DNA of 64,000 nucleotides from Deltaproteobacteria bacterium (GTDB lineage Bacteria; Desulfobacterota; Binatia; Binatales; Binataceae): positions 62,001-126,000 of the forward strand of contig JAJXYF010000029.1 of the NCBI GenBank assembly GCA_021780755.1, given 5' to 3'. Position numbers and translations under genes: made by a program. This document shows, in pieces, positions 7,758-17,529 of the stretch. How positions within the stretch are numbered: position 1 is the stretch's first letter; each line of letters begins with the position of its first letter. The notes beneath the pieces were generated by a model that did no database searches, was not told the DNA's origin, and saw nothing but the letters and a program-made list of their open reading frames with translations.

Positions 7758-9091
7758 TATAGTGCGGCCGCCTGCACGGGGACCTCCGCGCGCGTCGGAC
7801 TGAGTATCACCTGGCGCCAGAGCAGGTACACAACCGTGACGCCGAGAAAGAGGTAGAGGGCGGAAAAGAGGACGAAGGTCACGGTCAACCCCGGCATCGG
7901 GGTGAGCGCGTCGGCGGTCCGCATCACGCCGTAGATGATCCACGGTTGGCGTCCGACCTCGGTGACCACCCAGCCGGCCTCGACCGCGATGAGACCGAGC
8001 GGCGCGGCGGCGACCATCGTGCGCAACAACCAGATCGAGTCGAAGATGGTGCGCCGGCGCACGATGAGCAGTGCGCCCCACATTGCGAGACCGGCCATCG
8101 CGAAACCGGCGCCGACCATAATCTGAAAGGCGAGATGGACGGCGATCATGGGAGCGGGCCAGTTCCTTTCGGGGAACGAATCGAGCCCGCGGATCACGGC
8201 GTCGGGGTTATGGCCGGTCATGATGCTGAGCATCGAGGGCAACTCGATCGCGTAGTCAAGCTTGCGATCCTTGACATCTGGAATACCGCCGATCGCGAGC
8301 GGGGCGTGGGGACCGCCCTTGAAGAGACCCTCGAAGGCGGCCATCTTGAGCGGTTGCAGACGCGCGACCGCGCGGGCGGAGGCGTCGCCGCTGAGGGGCT
8401 GAAGCACGGCGGCGATCGCACCGATCGCAAAAGCGATCGCGATCGCGCGCTGATGAAAGAGGTTGCCGCGATCGCGCAACCACATCGCGGCGTGAATCCC
8501 GGCCACGACGAAGCCGGTTGCCGCGTAAGCCGCAATAGTCATATGGACGGTTTCGTGGAGGGCCGCCGGATTAGTCAATGAGGCAATCGGGTCGATATCG
8601 ACGGGTAGTCCATTAACCAGTCGAAAGCCGACGGGGGTATTCATCCAGGAGTTCGCGATGACGACAAAGACACCAGAGATCATGCCGGAGAAGGCAACTA
8701 TGAAACCGGCGACGAGGTGCGCGCGCGGCGCCACGCGATCCCATCCATAGAGGTAGATACCGAGGAAAATTGCTTCGGTGAAAAAAGCGAAGCCTTCGAG
8801 CGAAAACGGCATGCCGATGATGGCGCCGGACCATTTCATGAAATGGGGCCACAAGAGCCCGAGTTCGAAGGAGAGCACGGTGCCCGAGACGGCGCCGACG
8901 GCGAACATGATGGCGGTGCCGGTCGCCCAGCGGCGCGCGAGGAGCAGATAAACCTGGTCACCGGTGCGGCGATGGAGCCACTCGGCCACGACCATCAATA
9001 ACGGCATCGCGATACCGATGCACGAAAAGATGATGTGGAAGGCGAGCGACATTGCCATCTGGGAGCGCGCCGCGAGGATATTCGGCATCAA
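7757..9091 (-). CDS. cydA: Cytochrome bd-type ubiquinol oxidase subunit I (short Q-loop)
   Basis: A 444-residue CydA homologue. The heme-ligand His lies in the first helix (MSLAFHIIFSCIGIAMPLLM), and the conserved quinol-side motif GWVVTEVGRQPWIIYGVMRT is present. The loop between helices 6 and 7 is short, as in the cyanide-insensitive (CioA) subgroup, unlike the longer E. coli type. The enzyme gives high-affinity, NO/sulfide-tolerant respiration without proton pumping. It forms a two-gene operon with cydB. Confidence 0.95.
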   Translation of the reverse strand: MMPNILAARSQMAMSLAFHIIFSCIGIAMPLLMVVAEWLHRRTGDQVYLLLARRWATGTAIMFAVGAVSGTVLSFELGLLWPHFMKWSGAIIGMPFSLEGFAFFTEAIFLGIYLYGWDRVAPRAHLVAGFIVAFSGMISGVFVVIANSWMNTPVGFRLVNGLPVDIDPIASLTNPAALHETVHMTIAAYAATGFVVAGIHAAMWLRDRGNLFHQRAIAIAFAIGAIAAVLQPLSGDASARAVARLQPLKMAAFEGLFKGGPHAPLAIGGIPDVKDRKLDYAIELPSMLSIMTGHNPDAVIRGLDSFPERNWPAPMIAVHLAFQIMVGAGFAMAGLAMWGALLIVRRRTIFDSIWLLRTMVAAAPLGLIAVEAGWVVTEVGRQPWIIYGVMRTADALTPMPGLTVTFVLFSALYLFLGVTVVYLLWRQVILSPTRAEVPVQAAAL

Positions 9092-9177
9092 TGGATCACA
9101 CGATCCTTTACCATCAAGAGTTTCGGCGGTCCGCTATTTCGAATTGCGTTTGGGCGACGGCGACAATTCGGGAATAG

Positions 9178-10026
9178 TCAGTCCTTGATCAGAACGGCTG
9201 ACATTGAAAAGCAAATTTTTGCGCGAAGCCAAAACGGAAGGCGGCGCGATTGACCCTCGAACCAGTAGCATAGACGAGCCAGCCGGCTGGAGCGAAGGAG
9301 CGAAAAGCCGCAATGGCCGGTGATGAACGGAGAAGCCAGGAGGTCGATTTCGAGCGGGTGCAGACCGGCGCCGTGCGCAATCGCGACCAGCTCGCTGGCG
9401 GTGATTTGAAACAAGTGACCATCGGAGTCGGGCTTGAACTGTTCGGATTCAAGCGCGGCAAAATCGGCAATCATCGAATGAGTCGGGAGCCGGTTGCGAA
9501 AATAGGAACCATTGGGAGTAGTGAGAAAGATGCGTCCGTCCGGAGTGAGAAATCGGGCCAGCTGGTGCAGGAAGGCGCCGGTATGCGCGACGTGTTCGAT
9601 GACTTCGGTGGCGATAACGAGATCGAAGCGGCCGGTCGCGTCGGGATCGAGATCGAACAAGTTACCGGGCAGCACGGCGAGGCGGTCGCCGGACTGGAAA
9701 TTGGCGATCGCGGACTGGAGCATTTCGGCGCGCAGATCGTTGACGACGACCTCGATTCCTCGGGCCGCGAGGCATGCGCTCAAGGCGCCGTCGCCGGCCG
9801 CCACTTCAAATACGCGGCGTGGCTTGAGCGCGATTACGCGTTCGAGCGTAGTGAGTACCCGCAAGCGACCGAACGCACCGTAGGATGGGGGCCAGGCGGA
9901 ACCGAAGTTCCAGCCATCGGGGTCGTGCCGCGCGGCGGCGGGGGTCATCGGGCGCACCGCGGACAACCCAACGTCGCAGGTGGTCCTGAAGAGTGAATAT
10001 GCCGGCAATGCTTCGGCCATAGTCAT
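9178..10026 (-). CDS. Class I SAM-dependent methyltransferase
   Basis: A protein of about 282 residues with a Rossmann-type methyltransferase core: motif I VFEVAAGDGALSACLAARG (about 72-90), an acidic residue in VVVNDLR, and motif IV FDLVIATEVIEHV. The TPNGSYFRNR region matches the post-V segment of UbiE/Methyltransf_11/23-like enzymes. The short C-terminal hydrophobic stretch could contact membranes. Substrate unknown. It stands between quinone-oxidoreductase and cydAB genes on the same strand but with its own spacing. Confidence 0.8.
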   Translation of the reverse strand: MTMAEALPAYSLFRTTCDVGLSAVRPMTPAAARHDPDGWNFGSAWPPSYGAFGRLRVLTTLERVIALKPRRVFEVAAGDGALSACLAARGIEVVVNDLRAEMLQSAIANFQSGDRLAVLPGNLFDLDPDATGRFDLVIATEVIEHVAHTGAFLHQLARFLTPDGRIFLTTPNGSYFRNRLPTHSMIADFAALESEQFKPDSDGHLFQITASELVAIAHGAGLHPLEIDLLASPFITGHCGFSLLRSSRLARLCYWFEGQSRRLPFWLRAKICFSMSAVLIKD

Positions 10027-10071
10027 TCAATTAGTCACTGAAAGGATCACGGGTCGGCACTGATGCATTGC

Positions 10072-11052
10072 TCAGGGAATCAGGACACTCGAGCCGGTGG
10101 TGTTGCGTTCACCGAGCGCGCGATGGGCCGCGGCGGCGTCGCGCAGTGCGAAGCGCTGCCGCACCTCGCATTTGACGGCACCGCTGGCGAGCACGGCGAA
10201 CAAGGCGGCCGCGCGCGCGACCAAATCCTCGCGCCTGGCGGTGTAGGTCTGGAGCGTCGGACGGGTGAGGTAGAGCGAACCTTTGGCGCTCAGGATATTG
10301 ATGCTGAAGGGGGGGACCATGCCGGAAGCCTGACCGAAACTGACCATCAGGCCGCGCGGGCGCAGACAATCGAGCGACTTCATGAAGGTGGCCTGCCCGA
10401 CCGAGTCGTACACCACCGGCACCATCGCGCCGCCGGTCAGTTCCTTGACCCGCGCGGGGAAATCCTCGCGGGTGTAGACAATCGTATGATCGCATCCGTG
10501 GGCCGCGGCGAAGCGCGCCTTCTCGTCACTGCCGACGGTACCGATCACGGTCGCGCCGAGATGTTTGGCCCATTGGCACATGATGAGGCCGACGCCGCCC
10601 GCGGCGGCCTGAACCAGGATGGTATCGCCCGGCTTGATCGCGTATGTCGAAAAGATGAGGGCATGCGCGGTCATCCCCTTGAGCATCGCGGCGGCGGCGG
10701 TGACCTCGTCAATCGAATCGGGGAGTTTGACCAGGAAGCGTACGGGCATGACGCGCGCGTCGCAGTACGATCCCATCGGACCACCGGCATAGGCAACGCG
10801 ATCGCCGGGTTGGACCTCGGTCACGTCGGGGCCGATCGCCTCGACGACGCCGGCGGCCTCACTGCCCGGCGTGAACGGCATCGAAGGGGCGGGATAGACG
10901 CCGGTGCGGAAGTAGATTTCGACGAAGTTGAGGCCGACGGCGCGGTGACGCACCAGGGCTTGACCGGGCCCCGGAGACGGCACGTCCACTTCGGTATATT
11001 CGAGCACCTCGGGCGCACCGGTTTGCTTAACGACGATCGCTTTCGATTTCAT
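10072..11052 (-). CDS. NADPH:quinone oxidoreductase, zinc-independent MDR family
   Basis: The ATG at 11052 follows AAAAGGAGTCGCG, a good ribosome site; an upstream in-frame start at 11082 is less likely. The 326-residue protein has the MDR N-terminal domain (GPGQALVRHRAVGLNFVEIYFRTGVYP) and a Rossmann domain with QAAAGGVGLIMCQWAKHLGA. Catalytic zinc ligands are absent, as in Qor enzymes that reduce quinones or alpha,beta-unsaturated carbonyls with NADPH. Cytosolic. Confidence 0.9.
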   Translation of the reverse strand: MKSKAIVVKQTGAPEVLEYTEVDVPSPGPGQALVRHRAVGLNFVEIYFRTGVYPAPSMPFTPGSEAAGVVEAIGPDVTEVQPGDRVAYAGGPMGSYCDARVMPVRFLVKLPDSIDEVTAAAAMLKGMTAHALIFSTYAIKPGDTILVQAAAGGVGLIMCQWAKHLGATVIGTVGSDEKARFAAAHGCDHTIVYTREDFPARVKELTGGAMVPVVYDSVGQATFMKSLDCLRPRGLMVSFGQASGMVPPFSINILSAKGSLYLTRPTLQTYTARREDLVARAAALFAVLASGAVKCEVRQRFALRDAAAAHRALGERNTTGSSVLIP

Positions 11053-11150
11053 CGCGACTCCTTTTGATTGGCCATCCCGCACGGTAGGTCAACTTTAGAC
11101 ACACACCTTGGCGGGCGACAAACTTCGCGGAGGCCATCCACGACAAGAAC

Positions 11151-12047
11151 TTAGCGCAGGCCGACCCAGTCGGATTTGGCGGTAATGAGCCAGCGCGCCC
11201 GAATCGCGTCGAATTGGGCACGCGGCAAACCGCCGTCGGCCGCGAAAGCGGCATTTTCAGTCCAGCGCGACGGTCGCGAGGTACCGATGATCGCGACATC
11301 GACGCCGGGTACGGCGAGAGTGAAACGGAGCGCGGTTCTGACGGCGGCCTTCGGATCGGCGCGGATGAAATCGTAGTTGAGGCGCTTCAGCCGGCGCCAG
11401 TAGGGCTTTTCATAGTCGCCGACACTCCAGCGGCTGAAGAGCCATGCGGCGTTGGCGATCGGGCGCTTGGCGATAATCCCCATGTCGCGGGCGGCAGCGG
11501 CGGGAATCGCGAGGTCGATCGCCTCCTGATCGGCGATATTGACGGAGATCTGAAGCGTGTCGAACACACCGGTTTCGACCGCGTAAAGGGCGTCGGCGCC
11601 GTCGCCGCTGTAACCGATCGCACGGGTGAGTCCTTTTTCCCTGGCGCGGACGAGGGCGGCGACGAGGTTGTCATCGCGCAAGGTGGCGGCCGGGCATGAA
11701 TGGAACTGGAGCAAATCCACGTGATCGGTGCGCAGTCGCTGGAGGCTGCGCGCGAGGCTGAGTTCGATTAGCGCGGGCGTCCAGTCCGCGACCGGCAGGC
11801 CGGAGGCGTGACCGCATTTCGTAAAGAGAAAATAGTCGGAGCGGCGATGGCTGACGGCCGCGCCAATCAACTCTTCGCTGGTGTCATAGCAGGCCGCGGT
11901 GTCGATGACATTGAGGCCGGCGTCGAGCGCGCTATTGAGCAAGTTCTCGACCGTGCCCGCGGTGACATTTTGATAACCGATTTCCGAAGCACCGAAGCCA
12001 AGCAGGTTGACCGCGAATCCGGTTCTGCCAAGCCGCCGCGTTTCCAT
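11151..12047 (-). CDS. Aldo/keto reductase family protein
   Basis: A 298-residue TIM-barrel oxidoreductase. METRRLGRTGFAVNLLGFGA is the typical N-terminus; NVIDTAACYDTSEELIG carries the Asp/Tyr pair of the active site (D-x4-Y), and DHVDLLQFHSC gives the catalytic His region. NADPH contacts are suggested by VAIIGTSRPSRWTENAAF. It reduces an unknown carbonyl substrate. It starts one base after the stop of the upstream DUF952 gene, so the two form an operon. Confidence 0.9.
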   Translation of the reverse strand: METRRLGRTGFAVNLLGFGASEIGYQNVTAGTVENLLNSALDAGLNVIDTAACYDTSEELIGAAVSHRRSDYFLFTKCGHASGLPVADWTPALIELSLARSLQRLRTDHVDLLQFHSCPAATLRDDNLVAALVRAREKGLTRAIGYSGDGADALYAVETGVFDTLQISVNIADQEAIDLAIPAAAARDMGIIAKRPIANAAWLFSRWSVGDYEKPYWRRLKRLNYDFIRADPKAAVRTALRFTLAVPGVDVAIIGTSRPSRWTENAAFAADGGLPRAQFDAIRARWLITAKSDWVGLR

Positions 12048-12048
12048 T

Positions 12049-12423
12049 TCAGGCGTGCGCGCCGCCGATTGCGGCGGGCAGGCGAAACGAACCGTCGGCG
12101 TCGCAGGGCAATTCGATCGCGCCGATCACCGCGTCGAGATTGAGCGGCCCATAGATGTGCGGGAAGAGCGCTCGTGAACGGGCGTCGGCGGAATCGGCGG
12201 GCGCCTCAAAGGCAAGGCGGGCGGTGAGCTTGCGCTCGTCGATACGGAGCACGAGGAGGTCGCCCTGCCCTCGGTAAAAGAGATTGGCGGTATCGATTAC
12301 CTGGGCAATCGTCGAGCAGTGGATGAAGCCTTCGGCGGTGAGCGAGGGCGGGCGATAGTCGGTGCCGCGCCGCGCGAATTCCCACTGTGAACGACTGAGA
12401 ATGTGAAGAATCATCGCGTCCAT
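12049..12423 (-). CDS. DUF952 family protein
   Basis: With the ATG at 12423, preceded by GGAG five bases upstream, the protein has 124 residues: MILHILSRSQWEFA, then GFIHCST, DLLVLRID and FPHIYGPL, the conserved segments of the DUF952 family. These small proteins resemble glutathione S-transferase N-terminal fragments or ADP-ribosyl-binding folds in some annotations, but no reaction is established. It lies upstream of and adjacent to the aldo/keto reductase and diverges from the kdp cluster. Confidence 0.8.
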   Translation of the reverse strand: MDAMILHILSRSQWEFARRGTDYRPPSLTAEGFIHCSTIAQVIDTANLFYRGQGDLLVLRIDERKLTARLAFEAPADSADARSRALFPHIYGPLNLDAVIGAIELPCDADGSFRLPAAIGGAHA

Positions 12424-12547
12424 TTTGCTCCAGCGTGAAGCGTTAAGAAACCACGGCGCGGATTCCATTTTGCATTGGGACATTGCGGCAATTTGCAAAT
12501 GCACAGGACTTTACTGGGAAAAGCGCAGCGGAAATGCCGAACGGCGC

Positions 12548-12565
12548 ACGGCACGCTTGATGCTC
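12548..12565 (+). promoter_or_regulatory. Sigma-54-type (-24/-12) promoter of the kdp cluster
   Basis: acggcacgcttgatgctc fits the RpoN consensus yTGGCACG-N4-TTGCw with GG at 12550-12551 and GC at 12562-12563, exactly 12 bp apart. The same 18 bases recur at 42139-42156. The expected start point is near 12575, three bases before the ATG of the first small ORF. An NtrC-type activator is encoded at the end of this cluster. Confidence 0.65.
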
Positions 12566-12577
12566 CGGTAGTCACCC

Positions 12578-12661
12578 ATGATGGATCTGATTTATGTCGG
12601 CGCAACCGGCGCGTTCTTCGTCATCGCGCTCACCTATGTGTGGGGATGCATCCGCCTATGA
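12578..12661 (+). CDS. Small membrane peptide upstream of kdpF
   Basis: The frame ATG ATG GAT CTG... encodes 27 residues, MMDLIYVGATGAFFVIALTY followed by VWGCIRL, and ends TGA at 12659-12661, overlapping the kdpF ATG (ATGA). It is one hydrophobic helix with a basic C-terminal end, much like KdpF. Short membrane peptides at this position occur in other kdp operons. There is no clear ribosome site, and if transcription starts near 12575 the message would be almost leaderless. Likely a KdpF-like stabilising or regulatory peptide (inference). Confidence 0.6.
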   Translation: MMDLIYVGATGAFFVIALTYVWGCIRL

Positions 12662-12750
12662 GTACCTGGGAGCTGGTAATGGGCTCGATAATGGCAGTGG
12701 GTCTGACCGCCTACCTGGTGTACGCGATGCTGCGTCCCGAGAAGTTCTAG
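12658..12750 (+). CDS. kdpF: K+-transporting ATPase small subunit KdpF
   Basis: A 30-residue single-helix peptide, MSTWELVMGSIMAVGLTAYL then VYAMLRPEKF. The YLVYAMLRPEKF end is the hallmark of KdpF. It associates with and stabilises KdpFABC in the inner membrane. It overlaps the upstream small ORF by four bases and is followed 12 bases later by kdpA. Confidence 0.9.
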   Translation: MSTWELVMGSIMAVGLTAYLVYAMLRPEKF

Positions 12751-12762
12751 GAGGGCGCGAGC

Positions 12763-14487
12763 ATGGGCAACGCAATAATCCAGGTGGGGATTTTCAGCGC
12801 GCTGGTGACGGCGATCAGCGTGCCGCTTGGGCTGTACATGGCGCGAGTGTTCGCGGGCGAGCACACCATGCTCGATCCGGTGCTGCGGCCAATCGAGCGG
12901 CTGGTGTATCGGCTTTGCGGGGTTCATCCGGAGGCTGAGGAGACCTGGGTCGAATACGCGGTCTCGATGCTGCTGTTCAGCATGGTCGGGATGTTCGTGC
13001 TGTATGCGATGGAGCGCCTGCAGTACTACCTGCCGCTGAATCCGCAGCAATTCGGGGCGGTGGCGCCGGACCTCGCGTTCAATACCGCCGCGAGCTTCAC
13101 CACCAATACGAACTGGCAGGCGTATGGCGGCGAATCGACGATGAGCTACTTCACGCAGATGGCGGGGCTGGCCTTCCATAATTTCGTTTCGGCGGCGGCC
13201 GGAATCGCGGTGGCGATCGCGGTGATTCGCGGCTTCGTGCGGCGCAGCGCCAAGACGATCGGGAATTTCTGGGTCGATCTGACGCGGGCGATCCTGTGGG
13301 TGCTGTTGCCGATCAGCGTGGTGGGCGCGCTGGTGCTGGTGTGGCAGGGAGTTCCCCAGAACTTCAGCCCGTATGCGCAGGTGAAGACCGTGGAAGGGGC
13401 GGAGCAGGTGATCGCGCAAGGGCCGGTCGCCTCGCAGGAGGTGATCAAGGAGCTGGGCACCAACGGTGGCGGCTTCTTCAACGCCAACTCGGCGCATCCG
13501 TATGAGAATCCGACGCCGTTGTCGAATCTGCTGGAGATGCTGGCGATTTTCGCGATCGCGGCGGGACTGACGCACACGTTTGGACAGATGGCGGGCGATC
13601 GGCGCCAGGGCTGGGCGCTGTTCGCGACCATGGGGTTGCTGTTTCTGGTCGGGGCGGCGTGCGCGATCAAGGCCGAGCATCGCGGCAATCCGCAGTTCGC
13701 GGCGATGGGGATCAAGCAGGCCGCGAGCGCGACGCAAAGCGGCGGCAACATGGAAGGCAAGGAGGTGCGCTTCGGCATCGTCAACTCGGCGCTGTGGGCA
13801 ACGATTACGACTGACACCTCGTGCGGCGCGGTCAACTCGATGCACGACAGCTATACGCCGCTGGGCGGACTGATTCCGCTGCTCAACATCCAAATCGGCG
13901 AAATTATTTTCGGCGGCGTCGGCTCAGGGCTTTACGGCATGCTGGTGATGGCGGTGCTGGCGGTGTTTATCGCGGGGCTGATGGTCGGACGGACGCCGGA
14001 ATATCTCGGCAAGAAGATCGAAGGGCGCGAGATGAAGCTGGCGATGCTGTACATCCTGATTTTTCCGACGGTGATTCTGTTGCCGGCGGGGGTCGCGGTG
14101 GTGGCGAAGGCGGGACTGGCCGGGATCAGCAATCCGGGGCCGCACGGATTTTCGCAGATTCTGCATGCGTACAGCGAGGCGTCCGCGAATAACGGATCGG
14201 CCTTTGGCGGGCTCAACGCGAACACGCCCTTCTACAACGTGACGCTCGCGATCGTGATGCTGTTCGGGCGTTTCATGATGAAGGTGCCGGTGCTGGCGCT
14301 GGCGGGATCGCTCGCGGCCAAGCGCGCCGTGCCGCCGAGCGCGGGGACCTTTCCGACCGGCGGCGCGGTGTTCGTGCTGCTGCTGGTGGGGGTGATTCTG
14401 ATCGTCGCGGCGCTGACCTTCTTCCCGGCCGACGCGCTGGGCCCAATCGTCGAGCACCTGGCGATGATGCAGGGCAAATTGTTTTGA
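12763..14487 (+). CDS. kdpA: K+-transporting ATPase subunit A (K+-selective channel-like subunit)
   Basis: A 574-residue membrane protein of the SKT superfamily. The four selectivity-filter regions are visible: TNTNWQAYGGES, GTNGGGFFNANSAHP, DTSCGAVNSMHDSYTPLGG and ANNGSAFGGLNANTP. KdpA binds K+ and passes it through a tunnel to KdpB. The ATG at 12763 follows AGGAGGGCGAGC. The length matches the usual 550-600 residues. Confidence 0.97.
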   Translation: MGNAIIQVGIFSALVTAISVPLGLYMARVFAGEHTMLDPVLRPIERLVYRLCGVHPEAEETWVEYAVSMLLFSMVGMFVLYAMERLQYYLPLNPQQFGAVAPDLAFNTAASFTTNTNWQAYGGESTMSYFTQMAGLAFHNFVSAAAGIAVAIAVIRGFVRRSAKTIGNFWVDLTRAILWVLLPISVVGALVLVWQGVPQNFSPYAQVKTVEGAEQVIAQGPVASQEVIKELGTNGGGFFNANSAHPYENPTPLSNLLEMLAIFAIAAGLTHTFGQMAGDRRQGWALFATMGLLFLVGAACAIKAEHRGNPQFAAMGIKQAASATQSGGNMEGKEVRFGIVNSALWATITTDTSCGAVNSMHDSYTPLGGLIPLLNIQIGEIIFGGVGSGLYGMLVMAVLAVFIAGLMVGRTPEYLGKKIEGREMKLAMLYILIFPTVILLPAGVAVVAKAGLAGISNPGPHGFSQILHAYSEASANNGSAFGGLNANTPFYNVTLAIVMLFGRFMMKVPVLALAGSLAAKRAVPPSAGTFPTGGAVFVLLLVGVILIVAALTFFPADALGPIVEHLAMMQGKLF

Positions 14488-14505
14488 GGACAGGAGAAAA
14501 CTCCG

Positions 14506-16545
<2,040 letters not shown>

Positions 16546-16557
16546 GAGGACGAACCG

Positions 16558-17160
16558 GTGAGACTGTGGACCGCAATCAAAATGACCTTCGTGCTGACGG
16601 TATTAACCGGCATAATCTATCCGGTGCTGATGACCGCGATGAGCGAGACGATGTTTCCCTTCCAGGCGAAGGGCAGCCTGATCAGCCGCGACGGCCAGGT
16701 GGTCAGATCGGAACTGATTGGGCAGAACTTCAACGCGCTGAATTATTTTCATCCACGGCCGTCGGCGGCCGGCGGCAAGGGCTACGACGCCAGCAACTCG
16801 AGCGGATCGAACCTGGGGCCGACCAACAAGTCGCTGATCGACACCGCGCGGCAGCGGCTGAAGGAAGTGCTTGATCAAAATCCCGGGGCCAGCGCGGCGG
16901 ACGTGCCGATCAGTCAGATCACGGCGTCGGGCAGCGGACTGGATCCTGAAATCAGCCCGGCCGGAGCGATGATGCAGGCGGCGCGGGTGGCGAAGGCGCG
17001 CGGCCTGAGCGATCGGGCGGTGATGGATTTGATCCGCGCGCACACGCGCACGCGCTGGGCAGGGGTGCTGGGCGAGCCGGGTGTGAATGTACTCAAACTC
17101 AACCTGGCGCTCGACGATCTCAATGGCATCGCGCCACGGGCGAGCGCGAAATCCGAATGA
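16558..17160 (+). CDS. kdpC: K+-transporting ATPase subunit C
   Basis: A 200-residue protein starting at GTG 16558 after TAGGAGGACGAACCG. One N-terminal helix (FVLTVLTGIIYPVLMTAMS) is followed by the periplasmic domain with FHPRPSAAGGKGYDASNSSGSNLGPTN in sequence and the conserved ASGSGLDPEISPAGA motif. KdpC is a small accessory subunit that stabilises the complex and is thought to help K+ loading. Confidence 0.96.
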   Translation: MRLWTAIKMTFVLTVLTGIIYPVLMTAMSETMFPFQAKGSLISRDGQVVRSELIGQNFNALNYFHPRPSAAGGKGYDASNSSGSNLGPTNKSLIDTARQRLKEVLDQNPGASAADVPISQITASGSGLDPEISPAGAMMQAARVAKARGLSDRAVMDLIRAHTRTRWAGVLGEPGVNVLKLNLALDDLNGIAPRASAKSE

Positions 17161-17181
17161 ACGAGGCAAGGAGCATAGCGA

Positions 17182-17487
17182 TTGATAAGAACATTGGTGG
17201 TGCTGATTGGCGCCGCCGTTTTGGAAGTGGCGGGAGACGCGTTGATGCGGCGGGGTATGGAAACCCGCTCCTGGATGGTCGCGGCCGGCGCGCTGAGCCT
17301 GGTGGTTTACGGGGTGATAGTGAACAAGGGCGGCCTGGATTTCGGGCGGCTGATGGGCGCCTACATCGCGGTGTTTTTCGTGGTTTCGCAGATCATCGCT
17401 ATGATCTTTTATCGGCAATTGCCGGCCGTGCGGACGATCGCGGGCGGCGCGCTGATAATCGTCGGAGGTCTCACGATCATCAGTTAA
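17182..17487 (+). CDS. SMR/DMT-like four-helix membrane protein in the kdp operon
   Basis: The protein has 101 residues and starts at TTG 17182, nine bases after AAGGAG. Four hydrophobic helices are seen. Helix 1 has an acidic residue in AAVLEVAGDALM, at the place of the SMR-family Glu, and the last helix GGALIIVGGLTIIS matches the SMR/EamA end. It lies between kdpC and kdpD with tight spacing and the same strand, so it is part of the operon. SMR proteins export small cations in exchange for protons; here the substrate is unknown. A YnfA- or EamA-half-like protein is the alternative. Confidence 0.7.
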   Translation: MIRTLVVLIGAAVLEVAGDALMRRGMETRSWMVAAGALSLVVYGVIVNKGGLDFGRLMGAYIAVFFVVSQIIAMIFYRQLPAVRTIAGGALIIVGGLTIIS

Positions 17488-17529
17488 ATCCTTAGTGATG
17501 GGCGATCTCGCGGACCTCCCTCGCGGTCG

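Noticed and set aside
7758-8081. N-terminal extension of the cydB frame
   Set aside because: Overlaps cydA in another frame and has Arg/His-rich non-membrane content; the MTIPFALFF start at 7757 fits the family and the TAATG coupling.
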